Positions 9,755-19,108 of a stretch of DNA of 64,000 nucleotides are shown one piece after another (position 1 is the first letter of the stretch; each line of letters starts with the position of its first letter). This stretch comes from Dyadobacter subterraneus (GTDB lineage Bacteria > Bacteroidota > Bacteroidia > Cytophagales > Spirosomataceae), in assembly GCF_015221875.1 (NCBI RefSeq), contig NZ_JACYGY010000001.1, positions 2,830,501 through 2,894,500 on the forward strand. The letters run 5' to 3'. The notes below the pieces were generated by a model. It did not search any database. It saw only the letters and a list, made by a program, of their open reading frames with translations, and was not told the origin of the DNA. A program made the position numbers and the translations under genes.

Positions 9755-10249
9755 TTATTCTTTCAAAATAACACTGATATTTCCTGTTGCTTCAAGGTAA
9801 CAGGTTTTTACTTTTTTGTAGTCATCTACATCTTTTTCCCGCAGAAGGGCAGTTAACTCTTCTTCATCGATCAATTCCTTTTCCATGTTTTTTTGCAAAA
9901 GTCGGCCATTTCGGATTAGTAGTACAGGATCTGGCTTTGCAAATTTTCCAAAGATAACTTTGTTATAACCCATCCAGTCAATCGCAAAATCCCAGAACAG
10001 CAATGTCATGATTAGCGCTGCACCTTCCACGACAGAATTATAAGTTCCTGCCATTGCATTTTGAGCGGCGTCGGAAATCATGGTGATTAAAAGTAAATCA
10101 CTGATACTTAACTGTCCGGTACCTCTGCGAAACAATCGCATACAAAGATAAATTACCCAGTAGGTGAGGGTACCTCTCAAAAATATTTCCAGCAGCGATA
10201 AGCTGGGAACAAACATGGCATGCCAATCTACATTAAAAAGTTTATCCAT
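9755..10249 (-). CDS. DUF421 (YetF-like) membrane protein
   Basis: The ATG at 10249 gives MDKLFNVDW..., a 164-residue protein. The open frame reaches 10336, but the extra 29 residues look like untranslated leader. Three hydrophobic segments lie in the first ~95 residues. A C-terminal domain carries DPVLLIRNGRLL and EELTALLREKDVDD, both characteristic of DUF421. YetF-type proteins are small inner-membrane proteins of unknown biochemical role. It converges with the dehydrogenase gene, with one base between the two stops. Confidence 0.85.
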   Translation of the reverse strand: MDKLFNVDWHAMFVPSLSLLEIFLRGTLTYWVIYLCMRLFRRGTGQLSISDLLLITMISDAAQNAMAGTYNSVVEGAALIMTLLFWDFAIDWMGYNKVIFGKFAKPDPVLLIRNGRLLQKNMEKELIDEEELTALLREKDVDDYKKVKTCYLEATGNISVILKE

Positions 10250-10373
10250 TAATATTCTGAGGTTTGTTAAATCGGTGTGTAATCTAGTGAAAAACAAATT
10301 GCCTGGATAACAAATATGCCGACCAAAGGTCGGCACGTTTGCATCTATTAGCCATGAAAAATAAAATACTTAA

Positions 10374-10940
10374 TTATTTACCCAAAGTACCGCGAAGTGC
10401 ACGTGGGATTTCAACTGAGGCAATCGGGTTGCTGATCGCTGTAAGGATAACAAATCCTTCCGGCTTGATAGCTCCAACTTTAACAGATTTTCCAAGATCA
10501 AGTTCAGTTACATCAACTTCTACATAATCAGGAATGCTGTTTGCCAAACCTTGTACGCGCAATTTACGCAATTTTTGGTTCATTTTACCACCTTTCATTA
10601 CACCAGAAGATGCGCCTGTCAATTTCACAGGTACGTCAACTTTAATTTCCTTGCCATCAATGATTTGAAGGAAATCGGCGTGTAACAACATATCATTTAC
10701 AGGGTGGAATTGTTTTTCCTGCAAAATAGCATTATATATAGTTCCCTCGATATTCAAGGTAACATTAAATACATCCGGGGTGAAAAGCAATGTGCGGAAC
10801 AACATAGCAGGTGCATAGAAATGCACTTGTTCTGGACCACCATACAGCACAGATGGAACATAACCCTGAGCACGTAACTCCTGAGCTTCCACCTTGCCGA
10901 GATTCGCTCTTTTAAACCCTACAATCTCATGCGTTTTCAT
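10374..10940 (-). CDS. rplY: 50S ribosomal protein L25/Ctc
   Basis: 188 residues, the long CTC form. An N-terminal 5S-rRNA-binding L25 domain (near 1-95, with GYVPSVLYGG and VNDMLLHADFLQI) is followed by a C-terminal TL5-type beta domain (near 100-188, with VDVPVKLTG, GLANSIPDYVEVDVTEL and IPRALRGTLGK). It follows prs by 33 bases on the same strand. A prs-rplY pair is common in bacteria and supports both calls. Confidence 0.95.
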   Translation of the reverse strand: MKTHEIVGFKRANLGKVEAQELRAQGYVPSVLYGGPEQVHFYAPAMLFRTLLFTPDVFNVTLNIEGTIYNAILQEKQFHPVNDMLLHADFLQIIDGKEIKVDVPVKLTGASSGVMKGGKMNQKLRKLRVQGLANSIPDYVEVDVTELDLGKSVKVGAIKPEGFVILTAISNPIASVEIPRALRGTLGK

Positions 10941-10973
10941 AAGAATATTTATTAAAGTTAAAAAAAATAAAAT

Positions 10974-11924
10974 TTACTGATAATTTATAAACAATGAACT
11001 AATAGATTCGTGATCTCTGATACGTCCGATTGCTTTTGCGAACAACTCCGCAACTGACAATACGCGTATTTTGTCATTCTGTTGCTTAAGAGGGATAGTA
11101 TCTGTAACAATTAATTCCTCCAAGACAGAATTTGCAATATTTTCATGTGCTTTCCCGGACATAATCGGGTGAGTACTAATGGCTCTGACAGAATTTGCAC
11201 CTTTCGCCATTATTATTTCAGCAGCCTTGCATAAAGTGCCGCCTGTATCAATTAAGTCATCCACAAGCACTACATCCATACCCTCAACTTCACCGATAAC
11301 CTGCATACTCGCAATTTCGTTGGCTCTTTTTCTGTGTTTATCACACAAAATCATGTCAACGTTCATAAACTTGGCAAAATTTCTTGCCCTTGCAGCTCCA
11401 CCCATATCCGGTGATGCAATAAGAAGATTTTTAAGACCAAGTGATTTGATGTAAGGAACAAAAATAGAAGTTCCTTCCAGGTGATCCACGGGCAAATCAA
11501 AAAATCCCTGAATTTGTCCTGCATGAAGATCAACCGTCATCAGGCGATCTACACCAACAGCTGTCAACAAATTGGCAACCACTTTTGCAGCTATTGCTAC
11601 GCGGGGTTTGTCCTTTCTGTCCTGGCGCGCATATCCAAAATAAGGAATAACAACGGTCACATAGTGTGCGGAAGCTCTGCGTGCTGCATCTACCATTAAA
11701 AGAAGTTCCAGCAAATTATCTGCCGGCGGAAAGGTCGACTGAATCAAAAACACGTCACAGCCGCGTATCGATTCCTCGAAGCTTGGAGATAATTCACCGT
11801 CGCTAAATTTGCGAAGTGTGTATCCTCCCAACTCCTTGCCATAGTACCTTGCAATGTCCTTAGCCAGGTACTCCGACTGACTTCCTGAAAATATTTTTAC
11901 TGTATTAAAAGAGCCCATGGCCAA
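10974..11924 (-). CDS. prs: Ribose-phosphate pyrophosphokinase
   Basis: Makes PRPP from ribose 5-phosphate and ATP for purine, pyrimidine, His and Trp synthesis. 316 residues, normal for class I enzymes. Visible motifs are YFGYARQDRK (ATP site), VDLHAGQIQGFF (metal and catalytic region) and the PRPP-binding loop VVLVDDLIDTGGT. It sits between PAP2 upstream (32 bases) and rplY downstream (33 bases) on the same strand. A TAATTTTG box just upstream may allow separate transcription. Confidence 0.97.
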   Translation of the reverse strand: MAMGSFNTVKIFSGSQSEYLAKDIARYYGKELGGYTLRKFSDGELSPSFEESIRGCDVFLIQSTFPPADNLLELLLMVDAARRASAHYVTVVIPYFGYARQDRKDKPRVAIAAKVVANLLTAVGVDRLMTVDLHAGQIQGFFDLPVDHLEGTSIFVPYIKSLGLKNLLIASPDMGGAARARNFAKFMNVDMILCDKHRKRANEIASMQVIGEVEGMDVVLVDDLIDTGGTLCKAAEIIMAKGANSVRAISTHPIMSGKAHENIANSVLEELIVTDTIPLKQQNDKIRVLSVAELFAKAIGRIRDHESISSLFINYQ

Positions 11925-11937
11925 ACTAAAATTTGCG

Positions 11938-11945
11938 CAAAATTA
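11938..11945 (-). promoter_or_regulatory. Candidate -7 box (TAATTTTG) for prs
   Basis: Minus-strand TAATTTTG matches TAnnTTTG exactly, 13 bases before the prs ATG. It would leave only a very short leader. No -33 element is evident, so this is a weak call. Confidence 0.25.
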
Positions 11946-11956
11946 ATAAAAATCAA

Positions 11957-12532
11957 TTAATTAGGATAGTATTTCTTTAAAAATATTAAATAAAGTTGAA
12001 TACATATCCAGCCGGTAAGCAGACCGACCAATGCTCCGACGAAAATATCTCCCGGATAATGAACGCCGACATAAACCCGGCTATAAGAATAAAAAGCAGC
12101 CCAGGCAAGCAGCCAGCCCATATTACTGATCTTATCCTTTGTCAGTTGAAACCACACTATTGCAAGTGAAAAGCTTGTTGCAGCGTGTGCGGAAGCGAAT
12201 CCATACAGGGCACCACATCCGCCGACATTATGTACGAGTCCGGCCAATAATGGTTCATGACAAGGCCGAAAACGTTCAAAATAGGGTTTCATTATACCAG
12301 AAACAACCTTATCTGATAAGATTACTGCCACTAAAACTGTAACTACAATGGCAATTGCACGCTTTTTTTCTGCTTTAATCGTGATAATAAGCAAGGCCAG
12401 ATACATCGGAATCCAGGTAAATTTGAATGTTACCCAAAACATAATCGAATCTAACAAGGGTGTATTTTTGCCATTAAGCCATAGAAACAGCTGTTGGTCT
12501 GCGTGGACAATTGAGTCAATCGCCGAAATCAT
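11957..12532 (-). CDS. PAP2-family membrane phosphatase
   Basis: 191 residues with about five TM segments. The three acid-phosphatase signatures are present: KPYFERFRP (KX6RP), ASAHA in place of the usual PSGH, and SRVYVGVHYPGD (SRX5HX3D), giving two catalytic His, Arg and Asp. Members dephosphorylate phosphatidic acid, undecaprenyl pyrophosphate or lipid A; the substrate here is not determined. Its ATG overlaps the trpS stop by four bases (ATGA), so the two are translationally coupled. Confidence 0.9.
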   Translation of the reverse strand: MISAIDSIVHADQQLFLWLNGKNTPLLDSIMFWVTFKFTWIPMYLALLIITIKAEKKRAIAIVVTVLVAVILSDKVVSGIMKPYFERFRPCHEPLLAGLVHNVGGCGALYGFASAHAATSFSLAIVWFQLTKDKISNMGWLLAWAAFYSYSRVYVGVHYPGDIFVGALVGLLTGWICIQLYLIFLKKYYPN

Positions 12533-13506
12533 TCGCCAAAACCGAGCACCCGGCGGACTTTTGCAATTGTCTCTCTGGCAATAATTCTGGCTTTTTCTTC
12601 ACCTGTTTTCAAGATCCTTTCCAGCTCATCATTATTCTCCATGTAATAATTGTAGAGGCGACGCGGTTCAGCATATTTTTCAAGAATAATTTCAAAGAGC
12701 GCCTGTTTTGCATGACCGTAACCATAACCGCCGTTCAAATAATTCTGACGCATGGTTTCAGTTTCAGTTTCTGAGGCAAGCAAAGAATAGATTTTGAAAG
12801 TGATATCAGTATCCGGATCCTTCGGTTCTTCAAGCGGTGTAGAATCTGAAACAATCTTTTTAACAACTTTTTTCAATTCATTTTCCGGTAGAAAAATGTT
12901 GATATAATTGTTGTAAGATTTGCTCATTTTCTGGCCATCAATTCCAGGAATCGTCATCATTTTTTCATCGATCTGCGGTTCCGGCAAAACCAGAATGTCC
13001 TCGCCGGCAAGAAGATTGAAACGAGAAGCAATATCTTTTGCCATTTCCAGATGCTGCTTCTGATCTTTTCCAACCGGAATGATATTGGCGTTATAAAGCA
13101 AAATATCTGCCGCCATCAAAACCGGATAAGTAAATAGTCCGGCATTTACATCCGCAAGCTTTTCTGATTTATCCTTGAAAGAAGTTGCATTTGCCAGCAT
13201 TGGAAAGGGCGTAAAGCAACTTAGATACCACGAAAGTTCTGTATGCTCCTGAACGCGGGATTGTCTCCAGAAAACATTTTTATCTGTATCAAACCCAAAA
13301 GCAAGCCAGGTTGATGCAATAGAGCGAACGTATAATTCACGCTCGGTTCCGTTTTTTAGTGTAGTAAGCGAATGGAGGTCCGCTATAAAAAGAAATGATT
13401 CGTTTTGTGGATTTTTGGATAGTTCAACAGCAGGCTGGATTGCGCCCAAAAGATTTCCCAAATGAGGAAGTCCGCTACTTTGTATCCCGGTAAGAATTCT
13501 GGCCAT
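12529..13506 (-). CDS. trpS: Tryptophanyl-tRNA synthetase
   Basis: 325 residues, the usual length of the bacterial class Ic enzyme that charges tRNA-Trp. The HIGH-type motif is PHLGN in GIQSSGLPHLGNLLGA near residues 7-22, and KMSKS follows the GIDGQ segment. PDTDITFKIYSLL is also typical. It overlaps the downstream PAP2 gene by four bases. Nothing unusual is seen. Confidence 0.97.
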   Translation of the reverse strand: MARILTGIQSSGLPHLGNLLGAIQPAVELSKNPQNESFLFIADLHSLTTLKNGTERELYVRSIASTWLAFGFDTDKNVFWRQSRVQEHTELSWYLSCFTPFPMLANATSFKDKSEKLADVNAGLFTYPVLMAADILLYNANIIPVGKDQKQHLEMAKDIASRFNLLAGEDILVLPEPQIDEKMMTIPGIDGQKMSKSYNNYINIFLPENELKKVVKKIVSDSTPLEEPKDPDTDITFKIYSLLASETETETMRQNYLNGGYGYGHAKQALFEIILEKYAEPRRLYNYYMENNDELERILKTGEEKARIIARETIAKVRRVLGFGE

Positions 13507-13532
13507 TTGTATTGTATGCGAATTGAAAAAGA

Positions 13533-13858
13533 TTACTCTATAATAGAATTAATTATTGACTGAATTTCTTTGATTGAAACGGAGTCCTGTTCTGATTTAT
13601 CCTACAGATGAAGTAAGTACAGCTCATCATCCTTAAAGTAGAAGTAAGTAATGATTCTCATTCCTCCACTTTTTCCCCTGCCCTTACTTTTTACACTTAA
13701 TCTGATTTTAAAAATATTTTTACCCAGGGATTTTCCCATTTCAGGGTTTTTACCTAGCTCGGATATTAAATCCTGGATTTCCTCATTGAGGGATTTGAAT
13801 TTTTTGATAAGCGCTTAAATTCCTTTTTAAATTCTGGTGTGTAAGTGATTTTAGTCAT
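13533..13858 (-). pseudogene. RelE/ParE-family toxin, frameshifted and with an internal stop
   Basis: Reading from the ATG at 13858 gives MTKITYTPEFKKEFKRLSKN and then the frame ends early. Inserting one A into the A6 run near 13811-13816 restores RLSKKFKSLNEEIQDL and a RelE-like body (GKNIFKIRLSV, GGMRIITYF). That frame meets TAG at 13602-13604, exactly where the family has a Tyr (LYLLxLYDKSEQ). It then continues in frame as DKSEQDSVSIKEIQ to a TAA at 13533. The total length (326 = 109 codons minus one base) fits a one-base loss. Two independent lesions argue for a dead toxin rather than a sequencing error alone. It overlaps the antitoxin gene by eight bases, the usual operon layout. Confidence 0.8.
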
Positions 13859-14048
13859 TAAACAGCTCGTTAATGTCAGGTTTGGGAAGTTTGCCTTCCC
13901 GCATCAATTTCATTTCGTCAACAGACTTACTTAATGATGCGAAAAATTTTTCTCTTTCCAGCTTTTTCTGGATTTCCTTCCAATCCTCTATCGTAACAAG
14001 AACTCCTGTCTTCTTACCCTTTTCATTTGACAAAAATTGAACGTTCAT
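13851..14048 (-). CDS. Type II antitoxin, partner of the broken toxin
   Basis: A 65-residue protein. Residues 1-25 (MNVQFLSNEKGKKTGVLV) form the beta-rich N-terminus seen in many Bacteroidota antitoxins, followed by the helix IEDWKEIQKKLE. A charged, flexible C-terminus (MKLMREGKLPKPDINELFND) would wrap the toxin. It precedes and overlaps the toxin remnant by eight bases. The frame is intact although the toxin is not, so it may now be a relic, or may guard against a homologous toxin elsewhere in the genome. Confidence 0.75.
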   Translation of the reverse strand: MNVQFLSNEKGKKTGVLVTIEDWKEIQKKLEREKFFASLSKSVDEMKLMREGKLPKPDINELFND

Positions 14049-14130
14049 AATTTTCAGTTGATTATGAGTTTTAAAGAAACTTCGTCCTTTCGAATTGTAA
14101 AATTCGTTAAATTGATTCAGAAAAACGTGG

Positions 14131-14138
14131 TAAATTTG
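14131..14138 (+). promoter_or_regulatory. Candidate -7 box (TAAATTTG) for the DUF2461 gene
   Basis: TAAATTTG matches TAnnTTTG. A TTG lies 16 bases upstream at 14112-14114, slightly closer than usual. The ATG at 14203 is 64 bases downstream. Confidence 0.25.
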
Positions 14139-14202
14139 ATATTTGTAAATTGTCTAAGGTTTACAAAACGTGAAAAACGGATTAATATCTCAGAATATTT
14201 TT

Positions 14203-14892
14203 ATGCTTCAATCATCAACACTCAAATTTCTAACAGAACTAGTTCAAAATAATAACCGGGAATGGTTTCAGGAAAACCGGAAAAGATACGATGATTCCAG
14301 AGCTGATTTGGAAAAACTGGTTGGAATATTACTTACAGAAGTTGGTAAATTTCATGATCTTGGTAATGTTCAGGTGAAAGACTGCATTTTCAGGATCAAT
14401 CGTGATGTGCGCTTTTCAAAAAATAAAGATCCATATAAAAGTAATTTAAGTGCCGGAATCGGTCCTGGCGGCAGAGGATCGGGCCGGATTGATTATTATT
14501 TACATATTCAGCCTAATGGTGAATCTTTTCTTGGCGGTGGAATGTGGGATGCAACAGCCGAGCAATTGGCAAAATATCGTCAGGAAGTTGATTATAATGC
14601 GGATGAATTAAAAAGCATTATTTACGACAAAACATTCCGTGAATTTTTCCCCGAAATCTCCGGTGAATCTTTAAAAACTGCACCAAAAGGTTACCCGAAA
14701 GATCACCCGGAAATTGAATTGTTAAGAAGAAAACAACTTTTCTTTATCCATCGTTTTACAGATAAAGATGTGACTTCAAAGGATTTCGCTGATTCAATTG
14801 TAAAAGGAATGAAATTGCTGAAACCTTATACCGATTTTATGAATTATATACTGTATGATGCCAATCCGGAAGCGGAGGATATTCAGTTGTAA
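14203..14892 (+). CDS. DUF2461 (TIGR02453) family protein
   Basis: From the ATG at 14203 the protein is 229 residues, beginning MLQSSTLKFLTEL with NNNREWFQENRKRY soon after, which is the family's normal start. An in-frame GTG at 14170 would add eleven residues and is less likely. Other family motifs are FRINRDVRFSKNKDPYKSN and the Gly-rich stretch that follows, then YYLHIQP. The function of DUF2461 proteins is not established. The gene lies 47 bases before dnaE on the same strand. Confidence 0.88.
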   Translation: MLQSSTLKFLTELVQNNNREWFQENRKRYDDSRADLEKLVGILLTEVGKFHDLGNVQVKDCIFRINRDVRFSKNKDPYKSNLSAGIGPGGRGSGRIDYYLHIQPNGESFLGGGMWDATAEQLAKYRQEVDYNADELKSIIYDKTFREFFPEISGESLKTAPKGYPKDHPEIELLRRKQLFFIHRFTDKDVTSKDFADSIVKGMKLLKPYTDFMNYILYDANPEAEDIQL

Positions 14893-14939
14893 TGATTGAA
14901 TAAAAGAATTAGAATTGAGCGAATCTTCAAACAAAATAT

Positions 14940-17900
14940 ATGCAATTTTCCCACTTACACTGCCACACCCAATTTTCATTGCTCGATGGTGCTGCTGATA
15001 TCAAAAAGCTTTTCAAAAAAGCCAAGGAAGATAACATGCCCGCCGTTGCGATTACCGACCATGGAAATATGTTCGGCGTTTTTGAATTTGTGGCCGAGGG
15101 TAATAAACAGGGTATAAAACCAATCGTAGGCTGTGAATTTTATGTGGTGGAGGATCGCCATATTCGTCAGTTTACGAAAGAAAAAAAGGATGTTCGCCAT
15201 CATCAGCTGCTTTTGGCAAAAGATGAAATTGGATACAAGAATCTTGTCAAAATGTGTTCTCTTGGTTTTATAGAGGGCATGTATGGTAAATATCCAAGAA
15301 TTGATAAGGAGCTGATTGTCAAGTACCATAAAGGACTTATTGCGACAACCTGCTGTATCGGGGCGATCATTCCTAAAACAATTATCAGAAAAGGAGAAGC
15401 CGAAGCTGAGAAGGAATTCAAATGGTGGCTGGATCTTTTTGGGGATGATTTTTATGTTGAATTACAGCGTCACGAAATCCGCGATCAATATATTGTTAAC
15501 GAGGTTCTCATCCGTTTTGCAAGAAAATATAATGTCAAAATTATTGCATCGAATGATTCACATTATGTAGATCAGGAAGACTGGAATGCACATGATATTT
15601 TGCTTTGTATCAATACGGGAGACAAACAAAGTACGCCTTCGGCGAAAGATTTTGATGATGATAAAGGTATTCCAAAAGGCTCTCGTTTTGCATTTTTTAA
15701 CGATCAGTTTTACTTCAAAAATACAAGTGAAATGATGAAATTGTTTAACGACTTACCTGAGTCGATAGACAATACCAATGAGATCGTTGACAAGATAAAA
15801 ACGCTGAATCTTAACAAAGATATTCTACTGCCAAACTTCCCGATTCCTGAGGAATTTAAGACACATAGATTGTCTGAAATGGTTGGAAATAAGGAGCTGA
15901 CAGCCGATGTACTTAACCAATGGGAGTATTTGCGGCATATAACTTTTGAAGGCGCAAAGTTTAAATATGGCACAATAACAGCAGAAATCGAGGATCGTCT
16001 GAACTTTGAATTGAATACAATCCGGAATATGGGTTTTCCCGGTTACTTCCTGATTGTTGCGGACTTTATTGATGCTGGCCGGAAAATGGGTGTATTTATT
16101 GGTCCAGGTCGTGGTTCTGCGGCGGGATCTGTGGTCGCTTATTGTACAGGAATCACCAATATTGATCCGATTAAATACGATCTTCTTTTTGAACGTTTCC
16201 TTAATCCTGACCGTATTTCTCTTCCTGATATTGATACGGATTTTGACGATGAAGGCCGCCAGAAAGTAATTGATTATGTTGTTAAAAAATATGGTTACAA
16301 CCAGGTTGCGCAGATTGTAACCTATGGCACAATGGCTGCCAAATCGGCGATAAAAGATGTGGCTCGTGTAATGGATTTGCCGTTACAGGATGCCAACATG
16401 CTAGCCAAACTGGTACCGGATAAGCCGGCATATAATATGACTTTGTCAAGAATTTTCTCAGCGCCATTGGAAGGCGAAGGTAGTTTGACGAAGAAAGAAG
16501 GAATCGCTCCTGAGGAATTGGATAACGTGAAGAAAATGCGTGCCATTATCGCTGGAAATGATCTTCAAGCCAGTGTATTACAGGAAGCAAGACGACTGGA
16601 AGGGACGGTAAGAAATACCGGTATTCACGCGGCAGGGATTATTATCGCGCCAAGTGATCTTACTGAAATTATTCCGGTAAGTACTTCCAAAGATTCTGAT
16701 TTTCTAATTACCCAGTATCAGGGGAAAATCATTGAAGATGCGGGAGTAATTAAAATGGACTTTTTAGGTCTTCGAAACCTGACCATTATTAAAGAAGCAC
16801 TTCGACTGATCAAACGAAATCACAGTATTTCAATTGTCATCGACGATATTCCACTGGATGATCCGAAAGTGTTTGAACTTTTCCAGAGAGGTGAAACCAA
16901 CGCGATTTTCCAGTTTGAATCCGATGGTATGAAAAAACACATGCGGGATCTTATTCCGGATCGTTTTGAGCACCTTATCGCGATGAACGCATTATACCGT
17001 CCGGGGCCAATTGCTTACATTCCAAACTTTATCCGAAGGAAAAATGGGCATGAAGAAATTACCTACGATTTACCTGAACTTGAAGAATATCTTGCTGATA
17101 CTTATGGAATTACAGTTTATCAGGAACAGGTAATGCTTTTGTCCCAGAAGTTGGGCGGATTTACGAAAGGACAAGCGGATACATTGCGTAAGGCAATGGG
17201 TAAAAAACAGATTGAAACCCTGAATAAAATGAAAGGGTATTTCATGAAGGGTGGAGGAGAAAAAGGTCTGGATTTAAAGAAACTTGAAAAAATCTGGACC
17301 GACTGGGAAGCTTTTGCATCCTACGCCTTTAACAAATCCCACTCAACCTGTTACGCTTTTGTTGCTTACCAGACAGCGTATCTAAAAGCGCATTTTACGG
17401 CTGAATATTTGTCGGCGGTTTTAACAAGTTCTCTTGGTAACATTGAAAAAATTACATTTTTCATGGAGGAATGTAAGAGCCAGGGGATTACGGTTTTAGG
17501 TCCGGATATTAATGAATCGGATCGTCAGTTTAATGCTACAAGCAGGGGAGAGATCAGGTTTGGACTTGCGGGTGTGAAGGGAAGTGGTGATGCAGCGGTG
17601 GAATCCATTATAGAAGAACGTGATACTAACGGACAGTTTAAGGATATTTTTGATTTTATAACAAGGGTTAATTTAAGAACAGTCAATAAGAAAACGCTTG
17701 AAAGTTTAGCTTATGCAGGCGGTTTTGACTGTTTTGAAGATTATCACCGTGCCCAATATTTTACTTCCGAACCAGGTGGTGATGTGGGTACTTTCATTGA
17801 GCGTCTTATTCGTTATGCGAATAATTATCATGCTGAAAAAGCTTCTGCACAAGCATCTTTATTCGGTGCATTTGGAGGAAATGAAGCATTAATGGTCAAA

Positions 17901-18593
17901 CCAAAACCGGCTGACGTACAGCCTTGGGATGATCTTGCCAAACTGCGTTACGAGCAGGAAGTTGTTGGTTTTTACATTTCCGGGCATCCCTTGGATACGT
18001 TCAGATTGGAACTTGACAATTTCTGTAACGGAACGCTGGATGAATTGTTAACCATTCATGAAGGAGAGCGGGCACCTAGAAATTTTGGCAAAGAGATTAG
18101 TGTAGGCGGAATCGTGACCAGTGTTACGGAGCGGATGTCTAAAAACGGAAATCCTTTTGTCATCTTTAAACTGGAAGATTATCGTGGCTCCATAGAAATG
18201 CTGCTTGGTGGAGAGGATTGTGTGAAGTTTAAGAATTATCTTGAAGTTGGTCGCTTTTTATACATTAAAGGAAAAATACAAAATCGCTGGAAACAGGAAG
18301 ATCAGTTCGAGTTCAAGATTTCTTCTATACAATTGCTGACTGAAATCCGGGATAAGATGTGTAAGAAGATTAGAGTTAATTTAACTCTAGACCAGATTGA
18401 TGCTCAGTTCATCATGCTATTAAATGAAACATTCAATAATAATCAGGGGTCATGTCCGGTTAATGTTACAGTGAAAGACCCTGATTCTCAGTTAGAAGTT
18501 GAGATGGTTTCCCGTGGTTATCGTGTATCTCCCACAAACGAATTATTCAAAACCCTTGAAGGCTCTTTGGGTGTCAAATTTTTTCTTAATTAG
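14940..18593 (+). CDS. dnaE: DNA polymerase III alpha subunit
   Basis: 1217 residues, the replicative polymerase. The N-terminal PHP domain (1-~270) begins FSHLHCHTQFSLLDG and carries TDHGNMFG. The catalytic palm has PDIDTDFDDEGR near 429-440, holding the paired metal-binding Asp residues, with the third acidic position in MDFLGLRNL near 605. Fingers and helix-hairpin-helix segments follow. An OB-fold lies near 1055-1130 (ISVGGIVTSV, NGNPFVIFKLED), then a short tail. No intein or frameshift is seen. Length and architecture are normal for Bacteroidota DnaE. Confidence 0.97.
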   Translation: MQFSHLHCHTQFSLLDGAADIKKLFKKAKEDNMPAVAITDHGNMFGVFEFVAEGNKQGIKPIVGCEFYVVEDRHIRQFTKEKKDVRHHQLLLAKDEIGYKNLVKMCSLGFIEGMYGKYPRIDKELIVKYHKGLIATTCCIGAIIPKTIIRKGEAEAEKEFKWWLDLFGDDFYVELQRHEIRDQYIVNEVLIRFARKYNVKIIASNDSHYVDQEDWNAHDILLCINTGDKQSTPSAKDFDDDKGIPKGSRFAFFNDQFYFKNTSEMMKLFNDLPESIDNTNEIVDKIKTLNLNKDILLPNFPIPEEFKTHRLSEMVGNKELTADVLNQWEYLRHITFEGAKFKYGTITAEIEDRLNFELNTIRNMGFPGYFLIVADFIDAGRKMGVFIGPGRGSAAGSVVAYCTGITNIDPIKYDLLFERFLNPDRISLPDIDTDFDDEGRQKVIDYVVKKYGYNQVAQIVTYGTMAAKSAIKDVARVMDLPLQDANMLAKLVPDKPAYNMTLSRIFSAPLEGEGSLTKKEGIAPEELDNVKKMRAIIAGNDLQASVLQEARRLEGTVRNTGIHAAGIIIAPSDLTEIIPVSTSKDSDFLITQYQGKIIEDAGVIKMDFLGLRNLTIIKEALRLIKRNHSISIVIDDIPLDDPKVFELFQRGETNAIFQFESDGMKKHMRDLIPDRFEHLIAMNALYRPGPIAYIPNFIRRKNGHEEITYDLPELEEYLADTYGITVYQEQVMLLSQKLGGFTKGQADTLRKAMGKKQIETLNKMKGYFMKGGGEKGLDLKKLEKIWTDWEAFASYAFNKSHSTCYAFVAYQTAYLKAHFTAEYLSAVLTSSLGNIEKITFFMEECKSQGITVLGPDINESDRQFNATSRGEIRFGLAGVKGSGDAAVESIIEERDTNGQFKDIFDFITRVNLRTVNKKTLESLAYAGGFDCFEDYHRAQYFTSEPGGDVGTFIERLIRYANNYHAEKASAQASLFGAFGGNEALMVKPKPADVQPWDDLAKLRYEQEVVGFYISGHPLDTFRLELDNFCNGTLDELLTIHEGERAPRNFGKEISVGGIVTSVTERMSKNGNPFVIFKLEDYRGSIEMLLGGEDCVKFKNYLEVGRFLYIKGKIQNRWKQEDQFEFKISSIQLLTEIRDKMCKKIRVNLTLDQIDAQFIMLLNETFNNNQGSCPVNVTVKDPDSQLEVEMVSRGYRVSPTNELFKTLEGSLGVKFFLN

Positions 18594-18682
18594 AACGGAA
18601 ATTCAAGAATTCCGGAACTTTTATACCACTAATTTCATTATTATCTCAACTAATTAATATCAAAAAATAGACACTTATTGAC

Positions 18683-19015
18683 ATGGGAAAAGCACTTGAA
18701 ATTACCGATAGCACTTTTGAAGAATTGATCCAGGGCGATCAGCCTGTACTTGTTGATTTCTGGGCAGAATGGTGTGGTCCTTGTAAAATGATCGGACCGG
18801 TTGTTGAGCAATTGGCAGGAGAGTATGAAGGAAAAGCTGTTATTGGTAAAATGGATGTAGATATGAATTCGGCAGTTCCTGCAAAATTCGGTATCCGCAG
18901 TATCCCTACTTTAATGATCTTCAAAAATGGTCAGTTGGTAGATAAAGTTGTAGGTGTTGTGCCTAAAACTACTTTGGAAGATAAATTAAATGCCCAAATC
19001 GTAGCGACTGTTTAA
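18683..19015 (+). CDS. trxA: Thioredoxin
   Basis: 110 residues with the thioredoxin fold and redox motif WCGPC in FWAEWCGPCKMIGP near 29-42. The cis-Pro is in RSIPTLMIF and the Gly loop is GVVPK. It has no signal peptide, so it is cytoplasmic and probably reduces ribonucleotide reductase and other disulfides. It lies 89 bases after dnaE and ends in a strong terminator. Confidence 0.96.
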   Translation: MGKALEITDSTFEELIQGDQPVLVDFWAEWCGPCKMIGPVVEQLAGEYEGKAVIGKMDVDMNSAVPAKFGIRSIPTLMIFKNGQLVDKVVGVVPKTTLEDKLNAQIVATV

Positions 19016-19039
19016 TCTTAACAGTTTCAGGATTTATAT

Positions 19040-19067
19040 AAAAAAGGCTCCTCACGGAGCCTTTTTT
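19040..19067 (+). terminator. Rho-independent terminator after trxA
   Basis: An A-run, stem GGCTCC / GGAGCC with loop TCAC, then six T's. The flanking A and T runs also pair, so it can work in both directions. Confidence 0.85.
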
Positions 19068-19108
19068 ATTGGACTTCTATATTGATTGCCAAAAAAATAC
19101 ATAGTCCC

